Source: Halobacteriovoraceae bacterium
Lineage (GTDB): Bacteria; Bdellovibrionota; Bacteriovoracia; Bacteriovoracales; Bacteriovoracaceae
Reading direction: 5' to 3'
DNA length: 64,000 nucleotides
Assembly (NCBI GenBank): GCA_002712005.1
Contig: PASP01000001.1
Location: 168,210 to 232,209 of the forward strand
A model generated the notes under the pieces. It searched no databases and was not told the origin of the DNA. It saw only the letters and a list, made by a program, of their open reading frames with translations. Positions 1-9,054 of this stretch are shown one piece after another (positions within the stretch are counted from its first letter, which is position 1; the number at the start of each line of letters is the position of its first letter). Made by a program: the position numbers and the translations under genes.

Positions 1-1451
1 GAAAATGAATTCCAAACACGCCCGAGAGATCTAAGTTCTCCCTCTTTCTTTGTTAAAACCCAGTCTAGAAAATATATAATGTCATCATTGAGATCTTCTT
101 CCATCTTCACAAACAGATCGTAAAAGCTCATCATCAGATCTGAATCTATCTCTACGGAGTTTTTTATAAAATCAACAAAGGATACATGATAGTCAGAAGA
201 AAAGAACTTCAGAAGAAAAAGCTCCTTATTCACAACTTCATCTGGAACTTGCGTTTGAAGAAATTTAAAGAAGTCATAATAATGAGAGATATTTAAAAGT
301 TTAGTTGTTTTCGATACTGCATTTATATAAACAAGCTTATACTTTTCCTTTTTGAAACTAATTGGATGAACGACATCATCTTCATATGAGTCAAAACTAT
401 CACATATATTTTGAGCTGTTTTCAGAATCCCAAGAGATTCAATACTTTGATTTAAAAAGTTTTTCTTATCTGTCCTAAAGAGTTCTGCGATAAAGTCTTT
501 CATATGCTCAGAGACGTCAACTTTCATTGCTCTATCACCAATAAAGCCTTCACACTTTATATCAGCTTTTAATAGCTTATTAATCACTCTAAACTCTTTC
601 CATTGATCTTTATCTTTTATAGCAGCATATTCGACGAGGTATTTAAAATCATCTTTAGTAAATTTTTTAGAGAGCATCTCTAAAAGAATGCTTCTATTAT
701 CTGTATTTTTTGCTGCGAATATATTTCTCAAAAACCTTATTTCACTAACAATGTCTTCTCGCTGAAACTTATCAACAAACTTATCGAATAGATGATACCT
801 GGCTTCTTTGAAACTCTCTTCCTCTAGATCTTTTGATAATGCATTAAAAAAGCTCATCTCAGTTACAGAGAGCAGTTGGTTGAATTTAGCTAGCACAGAA
901 CTAAGTCGATCTATATCTGTTTTAGTAGCTTTAAAAAATGAGAAGAAGTTTTTCAGATCCTCTTCCTCTAACTCAATATCTGTCTGACACTTGGTTCTAT
1001 CCCTAGTGCATTTAAATATGTCATCGATATTGCCAAAGAAATTTGAATCACTTAATGAAGAGATTACCTTCGCAAATTCATCTAACCCATTTTCACGATC
1101 CATTTCTTCAACGATAGATATGAAAAGATCGCGATTAACCTTATTGTTAATAAACCTTTCATTCAGCGGGCTCGTTAAATAATTCCATTTTTCTAGATTT
1201 ACTGAATCTAACGATTGATAAAGGACTGGAAACTTTTTATCCCAAGTTGTGCACTTAAAAAGATTCTTTGTATTAGAGAGCTCCAAGAGATTCTTTGTTA
1301 GGTCTAACTTCTTACAAGCCTCACCTCTAACGAGTTCTGAGGTACTATCAATATAATCGGACTCGATTGAGTCCGGACTCTGTTTAGAGCATGCCCCTAT
1401 AGAGGCAAAGATAATTAAAATTATTCCTAGAACTAGGCCTCTGTTGGGCAT
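1..1451 (-). CDS. Lipoprotein of unknown function (3' end outside the window)
   Basis: The frame is open without a stop from the ATG at 1451 down to the window edge, so at least 483 residues are present and the C-terminus is missing. The N-terminus is a lipoprotein signal: a basic start (MPNRG), a hydrophobic run (LVLGIILIIFASI), and a lipobox ending in Cys at about residue 21 (SIGAC). It is therefore probably exported and lipid-anchored. The mature part is rich in charged residues and predicted helix, with several dispersed cysteines. I recognise no catalytic motif. It lies just downstream of the secreted protein at 1457-2257 on the same strand with a 5-base gap, so the two are probably cotranscribed. 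Function unknown. Confidence 0.75.
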   Translation of the reverse strand, partial: MPNRGLVLGIILIIFASIGACSKQSPDSIESDYIDSTSELVRGEACKKLDLTKNLLELSNTKNLFKCTTWDKKFPVLYQSLDSVNLEKWNYLTSPLNERFINNKVNRDLFISIVEEMDRENGLDEFAKVISSLSDSNFFGNIDDIFKCTRDRTKCQTDIELEEEDLKNFFSFFKATKTDIDRLSSVLAKFNQLLSVTEMSFFNALSKDLEEESFKEARYHLFDKFVDKFQREDIVSEIRFLRNIFAAKNTDNRSILLEMLSKKFTKDDFKYLVEYAAIKDKDQWKEFRVINKLLKADIKCEGFIGDRAMKVDVSEHMKDFIAELFRTDKKNFLNQSIESLGILKTAQNICDSFDSYEDDVVHPISFKKEKYKLVYINAVSKTTKLLNISHYYDFFKFLQTQVPDEVVNKELFLLKFFSSDYHVSFVDFIKNSVEIDSDLMMSFYDLFVKMEEDLNDDIIYFLDWVLTKKEGELRSLGRVWNSF

Positions 1452-1456
1452 CTATT

Positions 1457-2257
1457 TTATTCCTTAGCTCTAAAATATTTTTGAGCCATTCCCATGTTTA
1501 ATTTGTAATTCGTAAAGGTAAGCTTACTTTCACCTTCTCTAGCAATTTTTTTCTCGTTTTCTCCAGGTGCAACCACACTTTGCTTTGTTTTCACTGTTAT
1601 TTCACCTGGCATACCAAAGCCTACAACATTTTCATATTCAATTTCAGTTTCCGTCTCTGTTATTTGCGGACCTTGTATCATCTTTGTTCTTACTTCATCT
1701 AAGACCCACTTATTTTTTGACCACGACTTCTTTTCATAATCAAATAAAGAATCTTGAAAACCTAGAGGGCTATAGCTTTTATACTTAGTTAGTACACCTT
1801 GATTATTGAAGCTTACTTCAATCTTATTAATGGCCTTTGTATTGGTTGGGTCCTCCCCTTCCAGTACTGTATTACTTCCAACTTTCTTCTCTTTGAGCTT
1901 ATATCCCCTAAGCTTTGGTGAAATTTCTTGAGGAATTAAATAATCAATTCTATTTACGATTAAAGCTTTTAAGCTTTCTCTCAATTGATCAAAGCCCCTT
2001 GGAATCCCTTGAACCTCTAAAGCTACACGACCTGGATACATCCAATAGAGCTCATAATAAATTTCATTTTTAATTTTAACTGTTACATACTGTTTTTTGA
2101 TTTGCTCAGTAAGTCCATCTAATCTCACTTCGCAGTAGACATCTTTTAACCCAGTCTTTATTGGATTGTATGAAGTCAGATCAAAGTCTGAAACAATGGG
2201 ATTCGAATAAACATTCGTAATTGAAATTAAGATTAAAGTTAGTATTTTAAACAACAT
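1457..2257 (-). CDS. Secreted hypothetical protein
   Basis: This 266-residue protein begins with a plausible Sec signal peptide (hydrophobic residues 4-14, likely cleavage near residue 18, VYS-NP). The remainder alternates short beta-like segments with charged turns and ends in KYFRAKE. The overall style resembles periplasmic LolA/LppX-like or outer-membrane lipoprotein-sorting proteins, but I see no diagnostic motif, so that is only a loose impression. The gene sits 28 bases after rqcH and 5 bases before the lipoprotein gene on the same strand, suggesting an rqcH-secreted protein-lipoprotein transcript. Confidence 0.7.
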   Translation of the reverse strand: MLFKILTLILISITNVYSNPIVSDFDLTSYNPIKTGLKDVYCEVRLDGLTEQIKKQYVTVKIKNEIYYELYWMYPGRVALEVQGIPRGFDQLRESLKALIVNRIDYLIPQEISPKLRGYKLKEKKVGSNTVLEGEDPTNTKAINKIEVSFNNQGVLTKYKSYSPLGFQDSLFDYEKKSWSKNKWVLDEVRTKMIQGPQITETETEIEYENVVGFGMPGEITVKTKQSVVAPGENEKKIAREGESKLTFTNYKLNMGMAQKYFRAKE

Positions 2258-2285
2258 AGTTCACCTCATAGCTAACTCTATTGTC

Positions 2286-3632
2286 TCAGTCTCCCTGATA
2301 ACTATCAATAATAGACAGCTTTTGCCGCCAATCTTGATGAAAATAGACTTTTAAGTGCTTTTCCTTCTTATAAGTGACCATTCCTGCGCTTCCCTTCACC
2401 GGTTTTATATTTTTTACCTTTGTATAAACAATAGGAATCTCACTTATTTCTATACCATTTAGGTCAACTAAGGCCGAGGCTAAGATTTCAAAATCAGCTA
2501 CATCAAGATTGAGCTCATTTGATGCCTTAACAATCATGTGTCCACTTTTCATTCCCTCAAGGTGGATCCACATATCCTCTTTCTTACTAAACTCTTTTCT
2601 TATGTAGTCATTTTCCTGCGCAGTTCTCCCTAGATAACACTTTGTATTTCTATATAAGATTTCTATATGATTCTGATGACCCTGAACAGTAGTCTTCTTC
2701 TTCTCATAGTTCCAAATAGGTTGAATTATCTTTTGATCTCTTAACTTAGATACAACTTGCTTATTTCCTTTTTTCAAATGTTCAGATTCGAGTTTCTGTA
2801 TTCTCTCCTTCACAATTTGACGAGACTTTTGCCAACCTTTTATTTTATCGAAAAGAAATTCTCGTTTTTTGTAATGTCCCTCTATACCTCTAAAGCTAAC
2901 TTTAAATCGCCCTTCCCCTACTTCTTGAATAGATTCAAGATCCTTCTCTGTCCATGGTCTTAATTTTTCCACTTCATTTAAGAGAACCAACTCCCCTTTC
3001 ATCTTCTTAAGTGTATTCATTCTCTTACTATATTTTTCTTTCTTTTTTTCTGTATCTTTATCTGTAGCAAATTCTAAATATTCTTCGAATTTGAAGTCTG
3101 TATCTTTGTCTCCAAAATCAACATCAGCAAAACCTAATTCTTTAAATAAGAGTTTTAAATTGATTTCTTGATCAGCCGTCCAACTTTCGACAACTTTTCC
3201 TTCCCAACTCCTAAAAACTTCAACTTCATTCTCTTTATATTTTATATGGGCAAAAAAGAGATCTCTCCCTCTCCAAAAAAAGATCATTTCTTGAATAGTC
3301 GCCTCTTTAACCCCCTTCAGCCTCAATACTCTATCATCCGTAGATGCCTCTATATCGACGACCTTCATTCCTCGCCAATATCGTCTTGCAAACTGTAAAA
3401 AGCGATCTTGTATCTTAAATTCTGCAGGTACTTTTTTAGTACTAAAATCAAAGCCTTGATATTGAGCCCCTCTTCCCACATAGAGAAAATAAGTCTTTCC
3501 AGGGATACGACATTGCATGGATAAGACATGAGGGGTTGAAACCACCTGTTGAATAACTGCATGGCCTTTATTTTCTAGAATATGGGAAAAAGCCTCGACT
3601 TTCCGTGTTAAGTTATTTAAAGATTGTTTCAT
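2286..3632 (-). CDS. rqcH: RqcH/NFACT family ribosome quality-control protein
   Basis: This is a 448-residue NFACT (Rqc2/FbpA) family protein. In characterised bacteria RqcH binds stalled 50S subunits carrying peptidyl-tRNA and recruits tRNA-Ala to add C-terminal alanine tails. Visible here are an NFACT-N domain (about 1-200) with the conserved Asp-Arg pair at D100-R101 (TDDRVLRL), a charged helical middle (about 200-320, coiled-coil-like), and a C-terminal NFACT-R domain whose typical MWIHLEGMKSGHMIVK begins near residue 352. It is shorter than the usual 550-600 residues, so the middle is compact. Its start codon overlaps that of mutS2 on the opposite strand by two bases. No strong Shine-Dalgarno is visible, so the exact start is less certain than the identity. 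Confidence 0.88.
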   Translation of the reverse strand: MKQSLNNLTRKVEAFSHILENKGHAVIQQVVSTPHVLSMQCRIPGKTYFLYVGRGAQYQGFDFSTKKVPAEFKIQDRFLQFARRYWRGMKVVDIEASTDDRVLRLKGVKEATIQEMIFFWRGRDLFFAHIKYKENEVEVFRSWEGKVVESWTADQEINLKLLFKELGFADVDFGDKDTDFKFEEYLEFATDKDTEKKKEKYSKRMNTLKKMKGELVLLNEVEKLRPWTEKDLESIQEVGEGRFKVSFRGIEGHYKKREFLFDKIKGWQKSRQIVKERIQKLESEHLKKGNKQVVSKLRDQKIIQPIWNYEKKKTTVQGHQNHIEILYRNTKCYLGRTAQENDYIRKEFSKKEDMWIHLEGMKSGHMIVKASNELNLDVADFEILASALVDLNGIEISEIPIVYTKVKNIKPVKGSAGMVTYKKEKHLKVYFHQDWRQKLSIIDSYQGD

Positions 3633-5976
3633 GGATACATCCGTAAATTCTGGAAATTATTTTTCAAGCAAAGATCATCTCGATCTTAGCATATTGCTCG
3701 ATATATTATCGCGTTACTTTCATTTTACCCAGTCTCAACATTTAATAAAAGAATCTCCGAAACGACTTTCTCATGAAGAGATCGCTCTACTCTATTTTCA
3801 TCAAGATCAAGTTCAATCTGTAGAGAGTTGGGACACTGAGATAAAAGATCATCTCAATCTTATTCATCCGGATCTAAGTTTTTCCAAAGTCCGATCAAAA
3901 CTTTCTCGATTCCAAGTTCTAGATACTAAAGAAATTTACCAAATTTTTAAGTGTATAAATCAATATGGAAAATTAGCAAAGGCCTTTTCCTTAAAAGGCC
4001 ATACTCACTTTTCTAAACAAGAAATCGATTCGACCTTTAAATTTGTACGTAAAAATATTCCTCAACTCTTTGATGATAAAACAGAAGACATTATCTATTA
4101 TAAGCACCCCATTCTTTCTCCAATACATTTTAAAATTAAAGAATGTTCAAAACAGATAAGAGAAAAGCTTATCAAAATAACTTCTGACTGGTCTAAGAGA
4201 GAACTTTTACAAACGCAATCTCATGATATTGTAGATGATCGTTACCTACTTCCAGTACGTTCTGATCGCTATACTTCACAACTCGGAAAAATTGTTTATC
4301 GCTCAAACACTGGAAACACTCTCTTTGTGGAGCCAAATGCTCTTAGAGAAGTAGCAAATATTAAGATTGAGCTTGAAGCCCAACTAGAACGAGAGGCACA
4401 CAAGCTCATTAAAGCTATTTCCGATATGTATGCTGATCAATTCAAAGTTCTTGATAAAATGTTCTCATTCTTTGAAGACCTAGATCTAGCAAGTGGGCGA
4501 CTAGCGGCTTCTACAGCACTAGGCTTTTGCAAACCTGATATCGATAAATACGCCAAAAAGTTTTATATCAAAGAACTTTTTCATCCACTTATTTCAAATC
4601 CTGTTAAAAATGACTTCAACCTATTAAAAAAAGATTCAGGACTCCTCATCAGTGGTCCCAACACAGGTGGAAAAACAGTTCTCTTGAAGTCTCTATCCCT
4701 CTGCTTACTTCTCCCTCACTTGGGTTTTCATATTCCAGCTCAAAGTGCGATTATACCTTACTGTGAGAGTCTTCACTTCCTCAGTCATGATAATCAAGAC
4801 CTACAAGAAGGATTAAGTAGCTTTAGCTCAGAAGCAATCGTCTATCTCAACTTATTCAAAAATATAAAAAAAGGTGACTCTGTATTTATAGATGAAATCT
4901 TCAATTCAACTTCATCTCTGGAAGCTTCTGAATTAGCTCTTGCTATAATTAAAGAGCTTAAAGAAAGGGGAGTGTTCGTTTTTATTTCTAGTCACCATGA
5001 AAACTTAAAACAATGGGTGTTCCAAGAAAGCTTATTAGAAAGTGCTCATATGGGATTTAAAGATTCCAATAGCACACCTACATATATATTGCACCAAGGT
5101 TCACCTGGTAAGAGTTATGCAAAAGAAGTTTTTAAAAATCTAGAACGCCATGTACTTGGGTCCAAGTTAATCTCCCAACATATTGTTACATCACGTTCCA
5201 GTTTTGATGACATTGAGACTAAAATCGCCGAACTTGAAGAAATCGAAAATGAGAAGAGGCTAGGGCAAGAAACTATCAAAGAGACGCAAGACAGACTCTT
5301 AAAGGAAAAGGAATCCATAAAAGGATTACTCGAAATAGAAAAGCAAAAGCTTCAAGAGGCTTTTGATAAAAAGTGGCAACAATTAAAAAAGAAAACTCTC
5401 GATGAAGCGGAAAAGTCTAAAAAGGGAAGTAGTCGCAGCATTAACAAACTCGCTACTAAACTTAGCGAACTCAACCCTCAAAAAGAGAATCAAAACCTAG
5501 GTATAATTAAAGACCAAGGTCCTGTTGAAAATCCTGAAGTTGGAATGACTGTATTTATTAAAGCCCTTAGTAAAGAAGGTCAAATCATTGCCGTTTCTGG
5601 TAATGGCAAGAAAGTTCAACTCAACTGCAAAGGCTTAAAAGTCTGGCAACCCGTTAGTCAGATTCGCAAAGTAAATCAAAGTTCAAATAAAAGATCGCAG
5701 CAGGTGAGAGTGTCCGTTTCTAAAAGCGAGGATACAAACCGATCTATGTCTCTTGATGCTAGGGGAATGCGAAGAGATGAGTTTTTACAACAAGCTGAAT
5801 TGCATATCCTAGATGTTATAAACGGCGATCTTCCTTTTGTTGATATAATCCATGGTCATGGTGACGGGATTTTAAAATCTTCTTTATATAAGCTTTTGCA
5901 ACGCTTTAGAGATGATGTTCATTTTGATTTTGTAGAAGGAAATCAAGGTACTACAAGAGTTGAATTAATCCACTGA
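3631..5976 (+). CDS. mutS2: Endonuclease MutS2 / collided-ribosome factor
   Basis: This 781-residue protein has the full MutS2 architecture: an N-terminal lever/clamp region (1-330), an ABC-type ATPase with Walker A GPNTGGKT at about 342-349, Walker B VFIDEIFNST, and the HH switch in SSHHENLK, a long charged coiled coil (about 520-620), a KOW-like segment (VGMTVFIKAL), and a C-terminal Smr domain from about 706 (SLDARGM) with the nuclease-type HGHGDG near 741-746. MutS2 suppresses recombination in some bacteria and splits collided ribosomes in Bacillus subtilis. It is divergent from rqcH with overlapping start codons. At the 3' end it overlaps the convergent lepB by 12 bases. Confidence 0.93.
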   Translation: MDTSVNSGNYFSSKDHLDLSILLDILSRYFHFTQSQHLIKESPKRLSHEEIALLYFHQDQVQSVESWDTEIKDHLNLIHPDLSFSKVRSKLSRFQVLDTKEIYQIFKCINQYGKLAKAFSLKGHTHFSKQEIDSTFKFVRKNIPQLFDDKTEDIIYYKHPILSPIHFKIKECSKQIREKLIKITSDWSKRELLQTQSHDIVDDRYLLPVRSDRYTSQLGKIVYRSNTGNTLFVEPNALREVANIKIELEAQLEREAHKLIKAISDMYADQFKVLDKMFSFFEDLDLASGRLAASTALGFCKPDIDKYAKKFYIKELFHPLISNPVKNDFNLLKKDSGLLISGPNTGGKTVLLKSLSLCLLLPHLGFHIPAQSAIIPYCESLHFLSHDNQDLQEGLSSFSSEAIVYLNLFKNIKKGDSVFIDEIFNSTSSLEASELALAIIKELKERGVFVFISSHHENLKQWVFQESLLESAHMGFKDSNSTPTYILHQGSPGKSYAKEVFKNLERHVLGSKLISQHIVTSRSSFDDIETKIAELEEIENEKRLGQETIKETQDRLLKEKESIKGLLEIEKQKLQEAFDKKWQQLKKKTLDEAEKSKKGSSRSINKLATKLSELNPQKENQNLGIIKDQGPVENPEVGMTVFIKALSKEGQIIAVSGNGKKVQLNCKGLKVWQPVSQIRKVNQSSNKRSQQVRVSVSKSEDTNRSMSLDARGMRRDEFLQQAELHILDVINGDLPFVDIIHGHGDGILKSSLYKLLQRFRDDVHFDFVEGNQGTTRVELIH

Positions 5977-6804
5977 CGTTCCAATTCTATCAGAGCGAAA
6001 AACAATTTCTTTCGTTCCATCTTCAGGCACATCGAGTGACATCCAAATAAGAACCGCCTTCCCCTTGATATACTTGTGAGGGACAAATCCCCAAAATCTT
6101 GAATCATAAGAAAAGTCTCTATTATCACCCATTACAAAATAATGGCCTTCAGGAACAATTTTCTTTTCAGCATTAACCACAAAGTAATTATCATTATCAA
6201 CTTGATAGACGAAGCTTTTATCACCAATATAGGCTCTATAAAAGGATAGATTATTATCTCTGAACTTCTCATCCATAGTTTCCATATACTTCGTTCCATC
6301 AAGCTTAATTGTCTTAACTTTTTCCCCATTGAGATAAACGAACTTATCCTTTATCTCAATGCTGTCACCCGGTAATCCGATGACTCTCTTGATGTAGTTA
6401 ATATTGGGGTCCTTAGGATATTTAAAAACAATAATATCCCCTCTTTTTACAGGTTTTTCATTAAAGAGATAGATAGGGTCAGAAGAGAAAGTAGAAAGGG
6501 TAATATCTGAAAAAGGAACTTTGATTCCGTAAGCAAATTTGTTAACAAGAATAAAGTCACCAATTCGTAATGTCGGTATCATCGATCCCGTAGGTATTTT
6601 AAAAGGCTCGTAAACAACAGATCTGAAAATGATAACAGATATAAAGATACTTAAAATAATTACTATTTCTTTAAGATAACTTTTTGTTTTAAAACGACGA
6701 CTAACCTGTTCTTCGACATTGATCTTTTCTTGATTCAGATCACTCGATTCATCAACTAGTTCATTTTCATTTGAATTTAAATCTGAATTATTAGGGGTTT
6801 CCAT
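5965..6804 (-). CDS. lepB: Signal peptidase I
   Basis: This 279-residue membrane protease removes Sec/Tat signal peptides at the outer face of the inner membrane. It has a hydrophilic, acidic 40-residue N-terminus, one membrane segment (about 45-62), the catalytic serine in PTGSMIPTL (Ser74), the catalytic lysine in YIKRVIGLPGD (Lys139), and the box E motif GDNRDFSYDSRFWGFVP near the C-terminus. Size fits the family. The start ATG overlaps the stop of the upstream PBP gene by one base (TAATG), indicating translational coupling. The C-terminus overlaps the convergent mutS2 end. Confidence 0.96.
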   Translation of the reverse strand: METPNNSDLNSNENELVDESSDLNQEKINVEEQVSRRFKTKSYLKEIVIILSIFISVIIFRSVVYEPFKIPTGSMIPTLRIGDFILVNKFAYGIKVPFSDITLSTFSSDPIYLFNEKPVKRGDIIVFKYPKDPNINYIKRVIGLPGDSIEIKDKFVYLNGEKVKTIKLDGTKYMETMDEKFRDNNLSFYRAYIGDKSFVYQVDNDNYFVVNAEKKIVPEGHYFVMGDNRDFSYDSRFWGFVPHKYIKGKAVLIWMSLDVPEDGTKEIVFRSDRIGTSVD

Positions 6805-8063
6805 TAGGAACCTTTAGTCACGAGTCTTTTATTCACTTCTTTTAACTCATCCTCAAGGCTATCCATATAAGCTTCAATTACCTTTTTTGCGATGAAAGAA
6901 GACTTATAATACCATTTTTTTCCATTTACGTTCATTATAGCTATAGATATTCCATTTTTAGTTAAGTCCTTAAACTTACTTTCCTCGCTTGGTTTAGCGT
7001 AGAGGGCCATCCAATCTCTTTTGTCATAGGGTGTCCCCCCAGTAATACTTCCTGTTTTAGCTCCCACAACAAAATGTTTTTTAATGGTTCTTCCTATTCT
7101 GCCTCTTGTTACTGCTCTTGCTGTTCCTCTTTGTGTAGTATATTCCATCATTTTAGCGAGATCAGCAGAAGTGGCCTTCTTCAAAATCTGCTTCTTTGTA
7201 TCTTTGTAATCGATTGATTGCTCACCCATTTGAACCGATTTTATTATTTTTGGATTTTTGAGAATTCCATTATTTGCAACGACAGAAGCAATTGCAGCTG
7301 CATGAACAGGTGAAATGACTGTTTTCTTATTAAATCCAGATGCTAACTCGGCCAACTGATATTGGGACTCTGGCATAATAAATTGGCTCGGACCGAGATT
7401 AAAATCATTCATGAGTTCTTTATTAAATCCAAATTTAAAAGCTGTTTTGAAAATTGATTGACCATTTGTTTTATTGATTGCGGCCTTCCCAAAAATTACA
7501 TTATTGGAATAGGCAAAAGCCTTTTTAAAACTAATCCATCTCGTCCAACGACTTATCTTATTTTTGAGTTGATATTTATAAAGTGTCGTTCCCCTTCCTC
7601 TGTAACTAAACTTTGTAGATGGATCTATGTCACCATTTTCTAATAAGTCCGCGGTTGTAACAATTTTGAAGAGGGAAGCAGAGGGGTGGGTACTCGTAAA
7701 GGGTAGCCTATAGTTTATCTCTCTAGAGTTTCTATCTATTCCTGCAAAGGCCAATAGATTTCCCGTTGAGTTATCCATAATCACGACTGCCGAATAGTCA
7801 GAAGGATATCTCTTTAAGATTTTCTCAAGTCTTTTTTGTAGGTTTTGATTTATCGTAAAATCCAGATCAATTTTCTTGTCATCATAAACTAAAGATTCAG
7901 GTATCTTTGTCTCATTTGTAATGACATGACTAACCGACCCTCTCACATAATTCTTAACCCTTGAGATCTCTTCTCGTTTCTTTTCTTCGAGATGATCTGT
8001 AACGGTTATGTATAGAGGACCTACAGATAATAAAACTAGCGCTATAATTATTTTTACTTTCAT
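6804..8063 (-). CDS. Penicillin-binding transpeptidase (PBP), single-domain
   Basis: This 419-residue protein has one N-terminal membrane anchor (about 3-21) and a penicillin-binding transpeptidase domain. The three active-site motifs are present: SxxK as SLFK (Ser130-Lys133), SxN as SNN (186-188), and KTG at 336-338 (GAKTGSITGG). It lacks the PBP dimerisation (pedestal) domain of class B enzymes and the glycosyltransferase domain of class A, so it resembles compact PbpA/class-D-like enzymes. It should crosslink periplasmic peptidoglycan. It lies between rlmE (13-base gap) and lepB (1-base overlap) in one operon. Confidence 0.9.
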   Translation of the reverse strand: MKVKIIIALVLLSVGPLYITVTDHLEEKKREEISRVKNYVRGSVSHVITNETKIPESLVYDDKKIDLDFTINQNLQKRLEKILKRYPSDYSAVVIMDNSTGNLLAFAGIDRNSREINYRLPFTSTHPSASLFKIVTTADLLENGDIDPSTKFSYRGRGTTLYKYQLKNKISRWTRWISFKKAFAYSNNVIFGKAAINKTNGQSIFKTAFKFGFNKELMNDFNLGPSQFIMPESQYQLAELASGFNKKTVISPVHAAAIASVVANNGILKNPKIIKSVQMGEQSIDYKDTKKQILKKATSADLAKMMEYTTQRGTARAVTRGRIGRTIKKHFVVGAKTGSITGGTPYDKRDWMALYAKPSEESKFKDLTKNGISIAIMNVNGKKWYYKSSFIAKKVIEAYMDSLEDELKEVNKRLVTKGS

Positions 8064-8076
8064 AGCCTATAGTTTA

Positions 8077-8670
8077 TTACGGTTGGTATTTTTTTCCTAT
8101 GACAAAAAACTCTTTTGATACAGATCTTGTCGATTTTGGTTTTAAAAAGTGATATTCACCAAATACATTTTTTTGTTCTTTTAAAAATACTTGAGCTTGG
8201 TGAGAGTCAAAAACTTTAATTACAAAGTTTCCACCTGGTTTTAAAAATACAGGTAGAATGTGAAATACTTCTTCTACTAAGTTTAATGAACGGTCCTGAT
8301 CTACAGACCTAATTCCTGTTGTATTAGGGGCCATATCAGAAATAACGACATCAAATATTTCATCTTCTTCAAGGTCTTCAGGCTTAGCAACATCAAATAT
8401 AGACTTTTCAAAAAGCTTCACATTTCTCAATGTAGTTAACTTTTTATTCACAGGCTTTATATCAATACCTACAACTTTACCTTCGTCTCCCACACATTTT
8501 GCTGTGAACTGTGTCCAAGATCCAGGATGATATCCTAAGTCCACAACCCTTTGGCCTTTGGAAAATATTTTATATTTCTGATCAATCTCTTCTAACTTGT
8601 AGACGCTCCTAGCCAGAAAGTTTTCTTTCTTTGCTTTTTTAAAATAGTGATCTTTAACTTTAAAGCCCAC
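8077..8670 (-). CDS. rlmE: 23S rRNA 2'-O-methyltransferase RlmE (FtsJ)
   Basis: A longer open frame reaches 8754, but a perfect AGGAGG lies six bases before a GTG at 8670, and the protein from that GTG (197 residues) matches the normal RlmE N-terminus, so I place the start there. RlmE methylates U2552 in the A-loop of 23S rRNA. The SAM-binding motif is VVDLGYHPGSW (42-52), and the K-D-K-E catalytic set is visible as K25, D112 (SDMAPN), K152 (VIKVF) and E187 (SKEFFVI). It is first gene of an apparent rlmE-PBP-lepB operon. The non-coding DnaA-box region lies immediately upstream. Confidence 0.93.
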   Translation of the reverse strand: MGFKVKDHYFKKAKKENFLARSVYKLEEIDQKYKIFSKGQRVVDLGYHPGSWTQFTAKCVGDEGKVVGIDIKPVNKKLTTLRNVKLFEKSIFDVAKPEDLEEDEIFDVVISDMAPNTTGIRSVDQDRSLNLVEEVFHILPVFLKPGGNFVIKVFDSHQAQVFLKEQKNVFGEYHFLKPKSTRSVSKEFFVIGKKYQP

Positions 8671-8746
8671 GAGGAACCTCCTAATGATTAAACCTTTCAT
8701 TGATGCGATGAAAATAAACTCGCATTTCTTACATTTATTTTCAAAG

Positions 8747-9000
8747 TTTTCCACAAAGTTGTGAAAAATATCCTTAATAATTTTCTAAAAAATCTGTTTT
8801 TTATCTTGACTTGAATACTTTATCCACAAAAAAACCTAAGTTATCCACATTTTTACCACCATACGCTGAGTCAAGCGATAACTCAGCGTAATAAAAATTA
8901 CGTTTAAAAACAGATAGTTATAGGGATGCGGCCAATCATACGCTAAATAACAATTAATGATTCCCCATTTTAATTAACATTTTCAGGCGAGTTATTCACA
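8747..9000. promoter_or_regulatory. Cluster of five DnaA-box matches in a non-coding stretch
   Basis: The 384 bases between rlmE and the next gene contain five matches to TTWTNCACA: 8747-8755 (+), 8760-8768 (-), 8820-8828 (+), 8841-8849 (+) and 8992-9000 (+). Those at 8820 and 8841 are exact TTATCCACA. The first two form an inverted pair. Between 8765 and 8820 the DNA is very AT-rich. This could be an origin, a DnaA titration site or a DnaA-controlled promoter. No dnaA, dnaN or gyrB is in the window, so origin status is only a hypothesis. Confidence 0.45.
8862..8890. repeat. Perfect 10-bp inverted repeat within the DnaA-box region
   Basis: TACGCTGAGT and ACTCAGCGTA are perfect inverted copies separated by nine bases (8862-8871 and 8881-8890). 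No T-run follows on the minus strand, the direction of both flanking genes, so it is not a good terminator for them. It could be a protein-binding site or a structural element of the DnaA-box region. Confidence 0.6.
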
Positions 9001-9054
9001 TTTTTAGAGAATCTTAACAAATCTTTCACTGTCAGAGGGTCAGCTTGCTACCGT

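Noticed and set aside
8671..8754. Extended rlmE N-terminus from ATG 8754
   Set aside because: A perfect AGGAGG lies before GTG 8670, and the family homology begins there.
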